DNA of 64,000 nt from Serinus canaria (taxonomy: Eukaryota; Chordata; Aves; Passeriformes; Fringillidae): contig NC_066314.1 in the NCBI RefSeq assembly GCF_022539315.1, forward strand, positions 57,831,543-57,895,542, read 5' to 3'. The notes beneath the pieces were generated by a model. It did no database searches. It was not told the DNA's origin and worked only from the letters and a program-made list of their open reading frames with translations. Position 1 is the stretch's first letter. The number at the start of each line of letters is the position of its first letter. This document shows, in pieces, positions 1 to 11,700 of this stretch. The translations under genes and the position numbers were made by a program.

Positions 1-827
1 TCTCCCATCTGGCTTCCTGATTTTGTAGGTGATAACTTAATGACTGCCACTGGTACTTCCTGGGATTACATGGTTGGGTTTTTCCACAATGCTTCTATCA
101 ACTCATGCCCTTCTTCTCAGAAAAAAAGTTCTAGATTTAGGTTAAACCATCCTGATACAAATGAGCAGTTATCCCCAGCATGGCTCTGTGAATTGAAAAG
201 GCTGAATTGAGACGTATTTTCTTCATAAAAGGTATCACTGCAGTAAGAAAAGCCCACTGATCTCTTAGGAAGAATTAATTAGACAGAAAAGAGATACTGA
301 AAGAACCTGAGATAAATTGGTGAAAATAGGAAAAAAAGGCACAGCAGTGGCTGGGGAAGTGAGGTAGTTAAGAGAAAAGAAAGTAACAATGAGTTAACTG
401 AGGGGAGAAAGTATATGATGCATTATTTCATACAACATCATTGACAAAGTATGTCAATATCAGCAGATTCCTTGCTGGATCTGTGGCAGCCCTGCAGCTC
501 CATCCTTCCAGCCCTTGGTGGGGGAGCTGTAGCCAGCTTTGTTTCACTCATCAGGTGAGGAGCAGCATCGTGGGGCCCTTGTTAAAGTCCTAGAGTGGTT
601 TAAGCAGCTTAAACTGCTTTATAAGCTTACAGTATCTAAGCCTTCAAAGCTGCTTAAAGCTATTTAAGCCGCTTAAGACACTTTAGTCTGTGGCGTGTGC
701 AATGGGGCTGTACCAACACAGTGGCCTGCAAAGCAAAGAGTCCACCTTCATGTTTACAGGTCCCAGCAATGAAATCACCTCGCTGGGGCTGCCCTGAGCA
801 AGCTCAGCTCAGCTGAGTTCTCTCCTC
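1..827. other. Intergenic, no gene seen
   Basis: AT-rich non-coding sequence with stops in all frames. The only internal structure I see is a cluster of TTAAGC/GCTTAA palindromes at 599-676, listed separately. Nothing here resembles a splice-bounded exon. Confidence 0.6.
599..676. repeat. Cluster of TTAAGC-type palindromes
   Basis: The sequence TTTAAGCAGCTTAAA at 599-613 is a perfect inverted repeat around a 3-base centre. A related palindrome, TTAAGCCGCTTAA, lies at 664-676, and further copies of GCTTAA/TTAAGC and GCTGCTTAAAGC lie between them. The half-site AAGC(A/C)GCTT recurs within about 80 bases. It could be a decayed short satellite or a cluster of binding sites; no function is known to me. 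Confidence 0.5.
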
Positions 828-833
828 TTGGGT

Positions 834-1010
834 CACAGAATCACAGAAGAGCTCGATTTGAAAGAGACCTTTAAAGGTTATCTACACCAACCCCCATTGT
901 CTAATTGTCCCTCCCTGTACTTTGGGATTAGGCTGCCCTTGACACCTGACATGGTTGCACCAAGTTCTTTGAAATTCTGCAAGTTTTTTACTGCCATGGG
1001 GTTGGGTATC
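834..1010 (-). mobile_element. CR1 LINE, 3' end fragment
   Basis: On the plus strand the block starts with two copies of the octamer TCACAGAA, the reverse complement of the ATTCTGTG repeat that ends avian CR1 elements. It continues into the typical inverted tail (a degenerate version of 'ggttggaaaggacctttaaagatcatctagtccaaccccc' appears as 'tttgaaagagacctttaaagg...accaacccccatt'). The element therefore runs on the minus strand with its 3' terminus near 834. About 170 bases are recognisable, meaning a strongly 5'-truncated copy, the usual outcome of CR1 target-primed reverse transcription. The open frame at 828-1013 is a by-product of this repeat and is not a gene. Confidence 0.85.
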
Positions 1011-1213
1011 TAATGATATACCTGATGCAAGCCACATGTATTCTGTCAGTATTTATCCATTTGCACAGCAAAATTCACAAGCTCCAGTGGTTTTCTTATA
1101 AGAGAGAAAGTTCTTGTGCAGTATGAAATCCTTATTCTGGTGTTTAAATTTCCTGTATAGTTTTAAAAGAACAAAAGAACCAGTGGATATTCGCTGAAGT
1201 ATCTCAGCTTCGT

Positions 1214-1807
1214 TGTTGCTGAAATGGCTCCCAAGGTATTAAAGAGTCTTTTTTCCCAGCCCTGCGACCAAAGAAGAAGTTGAGATTCTTCAGCTCTGAT
1301 TTTCAAGGTTGTTTATATTCTCTTATCTAATACATTCTTTTTCTGACCCACTGAGGTCTGTCTGCCAGGTCAGTTCGAGGCACACTGACCGCCCTCAGGG
1401 TGGTGTTATCTTTTTATAGTAAAAACTACATGTGCTTTATTTACAATAATTTTCCAATACCTATCACCTATGTTAGACAGTCTGTCTCTACTTTAAACCA
1501 ATCCAAAAGTGCCACAATCACAGCAGAAGATGGAGGACAAGAAGAAGGACAGGACACACCCAGATTCCTCCATCTTGCCTCTTGAATCCCCATTCTAAAA
1601 AGCCCAAAATTCTACATTTTCACCCTGTGATAAATTCACTATCATTCTGTTCAAACCCCCACAAAATCTTTGCACAAATTTGGTAACTTTTTCCATGGGC
1701 CAAAATCAAAGGCACAGGTGTCTTTGACTCCATGCCAAGGTCTCTGAGCCCCCTGCCAGGGTCTCAAGTCCTCCAGGGCAGTCAGAGGAATGTCCTGGGT
1801 TCCAACA
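1214..1807 (-). mobile_element. Solo LTR of an endogenous retrovirus (avian family)
   Basis: This is a 594-bp block with a perfect 5-bp terminal inverted repeat, TGTTG at 1214 and CAACA ending at 1807. Read on the minus strand it begins TGTTGGAACCC. It carries a TATA box (TATAAA, complement of 1413-1418) and, about 100 bases further on, an AATATA-type polyadenylation signal near 1311-1320, the order expected of U3, R and U5. The text matches, from memory, an LTR family common in songbird genomes. No second copy and no gag, pol or env remnant lies nearby, so it is a solo LTR left by recombination between two LTRs. I see no convincing target-site duplication: flanks are GCTTCGT and GAAGTAT. Divergence is moderate. 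Confidence 0.75.
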
Positions 1808-2294
1808 GAAGTATAGCCTATAAAGACTGAAACAAAATATTTATAAATTTCTGGAAAGTCATAACCCTGATCCTATCTTTGAGGATCATCTTTTGCTAGA
1901 TTAAAATAACAATGGTGACTGAAAACACTTCCAGTTTACAGTCATATTTTGGTTGACACTACCATCCACTCTGATGAGCACAGATTTCTCTAAAGACATT
2001 TTTGAGCCAGTTATTTTCATATTAAGTAGTGACTAGAATTTGTCAGAAGTTTTATATAGGTTAGAATTTCTAACAAAGAGCATATTTTCTGAAAAAACTT
2101 AGTTCTAAATAGTAAAAAAGTGAAATAGAAAAATAAATGGGTTTGCTCAGTTTTCCTTTGTGAGTATGATTTTAAAGAGATTTATTTTGAGCTAACACAA
2201 ACAATATCATATTGCAGAATGCTATTTTACTTGCACAGTAATTCTGGTTGGCATTTTCTTGTGCATATGAGGGCTCTGTGCTCCCCTAGCTAAG

Positions 2295-2323
2295 ATATAT
2301 ACACACACACACACACATACACA
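2295..2323. repeat. (AC)n microsatellite
   Basis: A short TA run passes into about nine AC units and ends in an imperfect TACACATGTGTG palindrome. It is a normal vertebrate dinucleotide repeat and likely length-polymorphic. Confidence 0.9.
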
Positions 2324-2488
2324 TGTGTGGTGCACCTCAACTGCAACATTTTGGGTTTTGAATATTGAAATGCTCAGTTATAATTCAAGTCCTTATAACT
2401 TTCCAACCTTTTCAAAACACTTTTTTTTTCTCATTCTCATTCTTCCAATTTTCCAAAATAGAAAAATATCCTAAAACTTTGAATAGAA

Positions 2489-2534
2489 AGAACTACCAGA
2501 ACAGGTAGTTCTCAACCTTCTCTCAGGTTGAGAA
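2489..2534. repeat. Two adjacent perfect hairpins
   Basis: AGAACTACC (2489-2497) pairs without mismatch with GGTAGTTCT (2504-2512) across the 6-base loop AGAACA. TTCTCAACCT (2509-2518) pairs without mismatch with AGGTTGAGAA (2525-2534) across the 6-base loop TCTCTC. The stems share bases 2509-2512, so the two full structures exclude one another. No coding context or transposon end is evident. It may be a remnant of a small foldback element or a chance structure. Confidence 0.75.
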
Positions 2535-3440
2535 GCCTGCACTTGTTAGTTTTACTGACGTCTGTATCTGTGATGTTTTGCAGACCCACTGGCATGAAAA
2601 CAAGATTTTGTCCTTTTCCATTGGCAAAGATTATTTGATCTGTGTTTATTCTGGATATGTTTGTTTAATTTCTCATTTGAGCACTATCATAAATGATTAG
2701 GTCATTACTGCCCTGGGAAAATAACTAGTTTAATAATTAACTCGTGCTTGCACAGCTCTTCAACAGCTCAGAAAAATACAGTAGCTTGTACATGAATCAT
2801 AGAAGTACAGATTTGGATAGAATCTCAAGGGGTTATGTAGTTTGTTATTCCTCAATATTTTTAATCAAAGCTGTACCGAGCCTTCCTGAGGTAAAATAAA
2901 AACAAACCAAAAACCTCACAACACAAAATCAAAGGCAAGATGTTAAAAAAAAACAACTAAAGAGCAACCTCTGCAATATTCCATAACAGCAATTGAATAT
3001 GCTCAGAACCACACATGGAATTTTCAAGTGCTCTCTTAGTGAAAATGTGTTATGGATTACCTTGTAATAATTTGTATGCTCTGTCACAGTTCCAGTGATC
3101 TCAGCCACCTGCTACAAAACATGCACCTGGGCCATCTCCTAGCTTCAAAGAAAGTCCACAACTGTCTTGATAAGTATAGATGGCAGTCCCTCTGATTTGT
3201 ATCTAAAATCAATAATGGCAAGTATTATACAACTTTCTTGGGTAATATGTTCCAGCAGTAATCTTTTCTTCTAGTTAGAATGGGTTACTGTCTTATTTAT
3301 TGTAGTATAGCTGAAAAAGGTTTCCTTGACATTCTGTGTGTCATTAATAGGCATCAAAAACCATAAAACTACCCTCTTTGTAATAGCCTTTTATGTACTC
3401 AAAGACTGCCATACAACCTTTATTTAATGCCATATAACCT

Positions 3441-3481
3441 GATGATGATGATGATGATTATTATTATTAATATTATTATTA
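3441..3481. repeat. (GAT)n/(ATT)n microsatellite inside the old CR1
   Basis: About six GAT units pass directly into ATT units with one AAT interruption. The repeat sits in the 3' region of the old CR1 and interrupts its otherwise alignable text, so it expanded after insertion. Confidence 0.9.
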
Positions 3482-5169
3482 AAGATTAAAACAAAACTAG
3501 AACTTGTAACCTTGCTTTATGTATCCAGTTTTCCAATCTTCATCCTTGTCGATCTCTGGATTGCCTCCAGCTGATCTACATCTTTCTGAAATTATGGTGC
3601 CTCAGAGTAAAACAGTATTTTAGCTGAGGCCTCACCAGTGCCCAGAAGAGCATGCTAATTATCTCATCTTACATACACTGTCATGAGCAGACAATTCAAG
3701 AAAATCTAGAATTACATTTATCTCTTTTCCTCAACAGCACCAGTCCTTGGCTCATTCATGGCTCTCATTAATCACTAGGTCTTTAAATGCAGTGGCATTT
3801 TGTGGTTATGCTTTTGATTTCATCCTCACAAAAGTAGCCCTCTGTGATCACCTTTGTTCAAAATTTTCATGTTGGATTTCACAACCTACCAGGATATTTT
3901 TGAATTCTAATTCTGTCCTTGAGCACATTCTGCAAATCTTTACATACTGTCACCTACCAAGCTTTTAGGCATACAATTATTTCTAATTCTGTCATCTAAA
4001 TCTTCATTGAAATGTTAACAGAAGCCTATCCATTAGGAGCTGTGCAAGACATCTCCATGTGCAGCTACCAACCACCATGTATTAAGTTTTCTTTTGACAG
4101 TGGATTGAATTAGGAGTGATTTCAAATGGAACAGCTTTCCCCAGTTCATTTATGAGCATGCAGCATGACGTCAAAAGCCTTACTCAGGCCAAGATACATC
4201 TTGGGTCTTACATACAATCATTTGAACCGCTTTTCTTTATCTTTTGGACCAGTTGCCTTATTCAAGAAGGAACTTAGATTAGTTTGACAAATTCATGTTG
4301 GATGCTTCTTATCACCTTCTCATGGTGTGTATGAATTTACTTGTCAATAATTTGTGTCATTATCTTTCTCAGTATGGACCTTAGGCAGAGTACTCTGTAA
4401 TTCCCTAGGTTCTTCCTTTCTCATTTTTAAAAGCAGGAATGGTTATAACCCTGCAAACAGCCAACAATTTCTTAATTGTGTCAAAATCTAAGCCTGCCAT
4501 AAATGCTAAATTTAAGAAAAAAAACTCACTAAATTTTTCTTTTCCTTTTTTTAGAACTCAGGTGCCATGATGGGAAGAATTAAGGAAGATGAAGGCTTTA
4601 AACCATGTGTGTGTTTGGTTTAAAATAATGTGCAAAATGTATATGTCAGATTTGTAATTTGTAATGTCAGATTTCTGCTAATTACCAAAAATTTTAAGTA
4701 TGATGCTGACTGTATTTCCTTCTTAAAAGGTACATAGTTGCTGTAGGCCCTGGTGACTTATCCAGTCCTTCAGGAACTTTCAGAGATAAGTCAAGAGACC
4801 AGTAGGTATTAAGTGAATTTCAGCAAGCACTAGACACTTGCATACATCTCACTTATTCAAACATTCTTTTACTTGTTTTTTTCCTACTGTGGCATATGTC
4901 ATTCTGTTTAAAAAAATAGCATTGTTAAGTACCTATCATGAATACTTTGTGCATGTGAAGAAAGTAGCAAAATTAATAAAATCTTTTCCTCAACTCTGGA
5001 TGTCTGTTATTTGTGCCTCTGCTCTTCTCTTCCTCTAACTTCTCGGTATTTATAGAATCTCTCTTCCATTTTATGCTCCAGGAAAGTTGTAACTCATTTT
5101 GCCACTAATTCTTTCTACTTTTATCTCTAGATGTTTACGCCAGTGCTTTGCTACACATCTCATTTATAT

Positions 5170-5525
5170 GCTTTGAGATTTAGAATAACAGACCACCACT
5201 TTGTCATCAAGCAGGATTGTCTTTATAAAACTCACCTGAGTATTTACACATTTCTTCTGTGTGCAAGTTTTAGGATCAATTAGACAGCCAGCTAGTGGGA
5301 GAGAGAAAGCAACCACACAAAAACAAGAAAAGTAGAGCTGATGTTTCTAGCTCTTATCATTCATCCCACACACATTCACAGCCCGGTTTTCTGAGCTGTA
5401 CATCAAAGCACAGGTATTTATGGTTGGACTTACCCTTTGGTATGTGCTTTCCCATGGGAGAAGAGCTGTTAATCAAGGTCAGGATTGCCCAAGCAGGCCA
5501 CTGCTTCTACAATATGCCCTTGATT
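5170..5525. other. Probable insertion within the ancient CR1
   Basis: CR1-like text runs up to about 5165 and resumes at about 5530. The two sides correspond to positions only some 50 bases apart in CR1 ORF2 as I remember it, while about 350 bases separate them here. The inserted stretch has no motif I recognise and no clear target-site duplication. Confidence 0.4.
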
Positions 5526-5700
5526 TCACTCTTTGTAGGATTTCCTTTTTGATATTCAAGTCACTGGAGGATTCCTTATGCAGATACGCTGGCCTATTAC
5601 TACTTATCTGTTTTTCATATCAGGATGGTTTGCTGGTGCACCTACAGCATGGTTTCACTTACAAATTTATTTTCCTTATAATTTCTTCACATAGGACTGT

Positions 5701-8700
5701 TCCTAGCAGCACCCAGATTTGCTGTGCTGAACAGCGGTCAGGTTTTTTATTAGCTTCATTTAAAACCAAAACCAAACCAGTGTGTTTTACCTGACAGTTT
5801 TCATATGAGAAAAATAGTAGGTTTAAAATAGATAATATGTATCTCTAAGCAACTTAATTACATCCCATTTTAAAAAATTACTCTGCCAATGAAAAAAGGC
5901 ATGTCAGGGCTTCAGCATGATGATTTATGATTCTGTCATTGTGACAGATGTTCTTCATGCATCTCTAACATTGTAATCTGGGATCAATGTGCTTTTTTTT
6001 TTTCATGTTTGCTGGTAAAAAGAAATGCACTATATAAATACATTATTATTTGTCTTCAAGGCCTTGTTCTGCATTATCTTGGGAAATTGGTTTGGTTATG
6101 AGACAAGTTCTATAGTAAAGCCACTGTAATAGTGATTGTGTACCACAAAAGCAGCAATTCAGAGGGACACTTACTCTTGCTGGACTCTTACCAGGCTGAT
6201 ATGCTCAAATCCAGAGAGGATCTGGCATGCTGCTGTGCTCCTCTGAGCCTTGGCAGACTTCAGCCAGGATATCCAGCTTCTCAGTTCATCCTGCAAACTG
6301 AGATTCCTGTTCTTCAGCGCCCCTTGTCTGCATTCAGGATTCATTCCCCATACTCCTTGGCTGCTGAGAGGCAGAATTTGAGCCTAGTGGGAGAGAGAAT
6401 CAGTGAAGCATGAACTGAGAAATGCATTAACTCACAGAGGAAGAGAAGTGACAAACTGTACCAAAAAAGGAGCTTCTTTCTGCCACTCTCCACCTCACAC
6501 ACTGCAGTTCAATAATCCTCCATCTCTAGCCCTTTCTAAGATTGAATTCTTCTTGGATCCCATGTTTCTGCTTAGAGAACTGCTGAGAGAAGCTAAGGGC
6601 CACAACTTTATTTTAATAAAGCAGTGGAGTGACAGCGACACAGGAATATCTGTACACATATTTTTTTTAAGTTTTGATGTTGCAGTGAAATTACAGCAAA
6701 GTTCTCTACCAGTCCATCTCAGGGATGGCACTTCTTCATAGCATAGACACACTGGTCACAGCTTGTGGGATAAACATAACTGAGGTTCAGAGCTTCAGCA
6801 AACCCTATCTCATCTTGCTGCAACAGCTTCTATGGGTTTTTTATTGTGAGGGTATTTCTCTGCAGTCCAGATCTCTGCTACAGTTGCATTTTTGGTTAGT
6901 CTTGCTCAGCTCCAGGTTCTCAGAAAAAGGTGCAGAGAACCATCTTCCACAAAATGAAGAAGTTACAGGAAAACCCCTTTTTCAGATATGATTTTATAGT
7001 CTATCTTCACTAGGAAAAAATGTGTGGTCAGCTACGACCCTTAAAAACATAGTGAAACACTGCATCAAAGAATATTCGTTAACAGTGAACTCATTTGGCT
7101 GGTGCCATTTTTATGAGCCCTTTGATAAGATAGGCTTGGGGAAGAATCAAATTCAGAGAATGGTTCTGCACTGAGGAGAAAAGGATGTTAATTCATCTTT
7201 CACAAATGAGGTAACAAACAGGTGCTATCATCAACAGGCAAGCAAAACCCTGCATTAAGTCTGCCTTCATGATTATCACCAAGAGAGGATGACATTGCTA
7301 CCTGAAAGCTGCATCACATATTAAACCAACCCAAGCCTGCCCTGCTAGTTTTACTACATGAGTAGCAGTAGGATGCATGGTCAGTAAAAGATGTCTTCTA
7401 CTCTAGAAGATGTCTGAAGCCTCCACAAAGATGAAATTTCATTAACAAAGGCTGTCATTTGGACAGGGTCCCAACAGAAACGAACTGAACTGTGTGTCCT
7501 GAGATTCAGGTTAGTCTGGGAGCTAGGGAGGCACAAGAGTGGATCTCCACTGCTACTGAAAACCCCTGACCCTCACCTCAACCAGCTTCCAGATCACAGC
7601 TGGTACACAGGACACAGGAACAGAGCAAGGGCAGGAAGTCTGTTTCCAGCTGTATCTGTTCATCTGGCCATGTTTTGAGACACCCAACCACAAACTAAAC
7701 TTAGCAATACAAGCATGTGAAAGAAAAGTGCTCACGTGAAAGCTAAAAAATGGCTTATTTTCAAGGTGGTATGGCCTGTCCATATCAGTTCTGCAGAGCT
7801 TCAGATACTGCAAGATGAGGGCTCAGACTATTCTTTAGGGTTTAGGAAATCAACAAAAGTTAATCTTTAGACAAATGACATGCAAATAATTCACCATTAT
7901 GGTGCAAATACAGAAATCAAGTTTCACACTTGGTTACTATTTTCTTACTTCCTCAGGGCTGCAGATCTTTCAATTCATTTGGTCTTAAAAAAAAGCATAT
8001 GACATTGCTCAAAGATTTACACTTACAAAATCAATGCATTTTTCAGCTACTACACAAACTTATTTGGGGTTGAAATAGTCACAACATGGCAGAAAAGCAA
8101 AGTCAAAGTCTGTATGCAGTCCTTTGTATTTTTGCAAAGCTGTCCTGTTAACAAATTGTTCTTTTTAGTTTTCTCCATTTTGCAGAAAACCAGAAACAAT
8201 AGCAGTGATCATATTATTTCTTTTTAATCATATGCCTTTCAATAAAACCCTTAAGAAAAAAAAAATCTTGGTCATGGTCATGAAAAGACATATTAATGCA
8301 CTTCTAAGGCACAGTCATTCTGTTATCTTTAGTAATTTACTTGATAGCAATAGGGTAGTTTTGAAGCAAATATCCAGACTGTACCCATAAAACCACATAT
8401 TAACTGGTTTCTCAAAATGATGTTGGTGTGCACAAAGCAGATTCCTGTTGCATGAAACCAGAACTCTACAGCATTCCAACTCAATGGAGTAATTGGTCCT
8501 AAATCCTCATGGACTTCCCCTGACAAGAAGCTCCAGTATGTAGTTAAGGTGCAGGCATCCCCCAAAGCTGTCAGACCCTGAAGAGTGGCCTCAAAGCCTG
8601 AAGGAAGCTGCCCAGTTGGGTACTGCATATATCTTCCTCTTTGCTGCCAACTGCCCTTAATCAATTTAGCAGTGTCTATCCCACCTGCTTTATCCTCAGT

Positions 8701-11700
8701 TATCCAAATTTCAGAACTAAAACCTTTCCTTTCGCATTTTCCCTGCCTTTTGCTGCTGAACCCATCTTTTTTGTATTATCTTTCTTTTCCCCACACTTCA
8801 ATCTCTGCTACCACACTGGAAGCACCCTCTCACACTTGCCAAAACACTCAGGTAATTGCAGACTGCAGCCCCAAAATTACATTGCCAACAAACGTGAACC
8901 ATGATAGGAAGGGGAGTTTTTCAAGGGACACAATAACCCAGTGGCACTCAGAGGTGAAGCAAAGCCTTAGGTGTGTAGTTGTAGCTGCAGTAGGCTGGAA
9001 GTACAAGAATAAGATAAGAATCTTATCAAGGCTTCTCTCTCAGAAGTCTTGGAGATCAAAGCCTTGAAGAGCTCAGATGTCAGCCATAGCACTACTGAGG
9101 ACAAAATCTCCAAATCCTCTTGACGTGTGGTGTACCTGCTCACCTCAAAGGAATTAGTGACAGGAATAATAGTCAGAGGCTGCAAGACTAAAGGATGGCA
9201 GGCATTTGGACATGGCTCTAGGTTCTGAAGTCTCATCTGAGGATGGTGAAAGTATGGCACCAACTTACAAAAGAGGGCTTGATGATGCTCTTCAGCATCC
9301 AAAAGTCCTGCACACACCTTGGGTTATCCTGTCTATCTGTCACACTTAGCAGAGCCCCAGTTGTTACATTTATTTTAAAATTTGTATCCTATATTCAGAA
9401 AACACTGCAGCATTTGAGTTTCAACAAATATTATAGAAGGACAGTGGCATTTTTATGTTCTTTCAGACCAACATTATTGAACTGCTCAAACATGATCTTC
9501 ACAAAGCATTGCAAACACTCCTAGAAAAACACTGTCACTACAATACTTGGTCAGACCCATGACTGGTCAGGTCCAATAGGTAGTCTCAGAGGACAGTAAT
9601 GACATATATCCATGAGTAAGTCTTGTGACTCAACTGTTATTTCAATAATTGGGGGTGGCTGAATATACATTATTGGAATTTTGTCTGGCAGTAATGATGA
9701 TCTAGCATTTCTCCATGAAGTTGTTAGCTCTGATGCAATTAAAAATGTAACCACGTGCATTCCTTTTAAATTACATGTTTAACCCACCAACTTACTCAAC
9801 CAACAAAAACTGAGAAAATAGCTTAAATTTTTAAAAAAATTCTTTTGAACTCTAAAAATGCTAATCTAGGAAGATCACTCACCATCTTTATTAATCATTT
9901 CCATGTTTGCTTACTTTCTGGAGAAGTGTACATAAACACTCACTAGAAATGCTACAGCCTACTTCAGTCCTGCTCTAAGAGACTCCTCCAGTGAGACTTT
10001 GCTACAAATGCAAAAAATTCAGACAGAAGTTGTGCAACTGTGTGGTAATGTTGAGATTCTTTTCACCACTCTGGATTGATGAGAAGTTGGGCACCTTTTA
10101 TTGTCAATTAATCCTAAATATGGGATATAGGAAAAAGACTTGTTGTAATTTTTAAAATATTAAATGGACTGATCTGTTTTTCTCACCTTCATAATTTTTT
10201 GATTGTGAAGAGTGTCTCACTGCATACTAGTGAAAACACCAACATTTTTTTTGAGATAATTAGTTTAATTTTCCAGACTGGCTTCCTTTCCAAGTCTCTT
10301 CATTAACCCATCAGCCACAGCCAGCCTCTACACATCCTGTGCCCCTCATCAAAATGTGTTTTCCTCAGCCTGCAGCCCAGTACCTACAGCTCATTCTCTT
10401 AGGGTATTATGCATCTCCTCAGCAGCCTCTTTGTATGTGCTGCCCATATCTGCACCAAGCCTCCCTCTGTACCCTTTTCTTTCTCATCCTTTGTTGAAGC
10501 CTGCATTTATTTTCAAAGACTCCTCTACTCAGCCTTTTATGTGCAGTGCTTTAAATCCTTTTATTCCCCTGAGCATTCCCAGCTATCCATTCTTTCCCAG
10601 AGAGGGAGGTGGATCTTCCTTGAAGTCATTGTTCAGGGGAAGAAGACTAGGCTCCATTATTTGATTGATTTCACAAGTCATTTAAATGAATGGTATGTAG
10701 GCACAACTAGCAAATGCTTGTTAAAATGGTTAATTTGATCATTTCTTTTCTGTGATAGTGGGAGAACAAAAAAATTACAAAATTAGTAGCTGAGCAAAAT
10801 GTCAAGAATTATATTTTGTCCTTTGAAATAATATTAAATGACAACATAAATCCTGTAGAAATACTTATGGGATATTACTATATCTACCAAGAGTTCATTA
10901 TGTCTTACATTATTAGAATGAAAGACAAAGAAACGAGTGCATAAATTATGATGTTAAAGCTGCGCCGGTTTTTATTTAAACAATCGCATTACTAGCAGTG
11001 CAGTGTGCCAGAAAAATGACTGGTTCAGTGACAAAAATCCTTTTCTATTACAAAGGCCCTTTTAGGGTAATTAGCAACAGGACAGAAAATAAGATATAAA
11101 AATCTTTAAATGTAGGAAAAATGGGAAATTATTCTGATGATCTAAATTTTCCTTAAGCATGTGCTTGTATGACAAAATCACTATAATGATATATCTAACT
11201 TAGTGGTCTTCACACAGAAAAGGCTTAAGTAATGAGACAGGAAAGACAAAGCTCTTGAAACAAGATCTTGCCATGATCTCACTTATGTACTGTTTCAGTC
11301 AATACCAGAAATTTTGTAATTACTGAGAGGAAAAAAAAAAGGTCTTTTTCATTAAAAATAAAACTGTCTACCATCAACTTATTAAAAACATAAACAACTT
11401 CCTGATTATAGCTGAAAGATCTTAGGAAAAGGCTATATTGGCTTCAAGTGATCAAGTTGAGTTTCTGCTCCCAAATATTGGGGTGTGATTTCTGATGGCT
11501 TTATCAGGGGTTGCACCTGTAATCCGTGAATGGAGAGAAAAATATGGACATGGAAACAGAGACTCCAGAGTGATGTCTGACAGAGTCTGCAACCAAGCCT
11601 GTGACAATTGCTGAAAGTATGGCTGGAACCCACACCATTCAATTTTGCCAGGTGAGAGAACTAATGACAGGCATCCTGTGTTTGGAGACCTCATTCAAGC

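Larger units (their letters stand above)
1808..2792. other. Intergenic, AT-rich
   Basis: No gene or recognised transposon. It contains a dinucleotide repeat at 2295-2323 and two perfect adjacent hairpins at 2489-2534, both listed separately. Confidence 0.6.
2793..5700 (-). mobile_element. Ancient CR1-type LINE, about 3 kb, decayed ORF2 and 3' UTR
   Basis: The minus strand carries an old, nearly collinear CR1. Its 3' end is at about 2793-2885 (inverted tail 'aatcatagaagtacagatttgga'). The C-terminal LINE motif reads LVRPQLKYCFTL near 3600-3640. Reverse-transcriptase motif A reads KMYLGLSKAFDV near 4165-4203, where the usual YLDFSKAFD has lost its first Asp. A region resembling FKKGKKEDPGNYRP lies near 4390-4450 with in-frame stops. 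The linker between endonuclease and reverse transcriptase reads RPAYLHKESSSDLNIKKE near 5540-5595. Stops and indels occur throughout, so the copy is inert. It is closer to the CR1 type seen in turtles and other amniotes than to the young avian tails elsewhere in the window. The endonuclease part is not recognisable beyond about 5700, and 5170-5520 looks like an unrelated insertion. Confidence 0.85.

Noticed and set aside
8585..9067. 160-codon plus-strand frame
   Set aside because: No domain, no coding bias, overlapped by frames on both strands, and in plain intergenic sequence.
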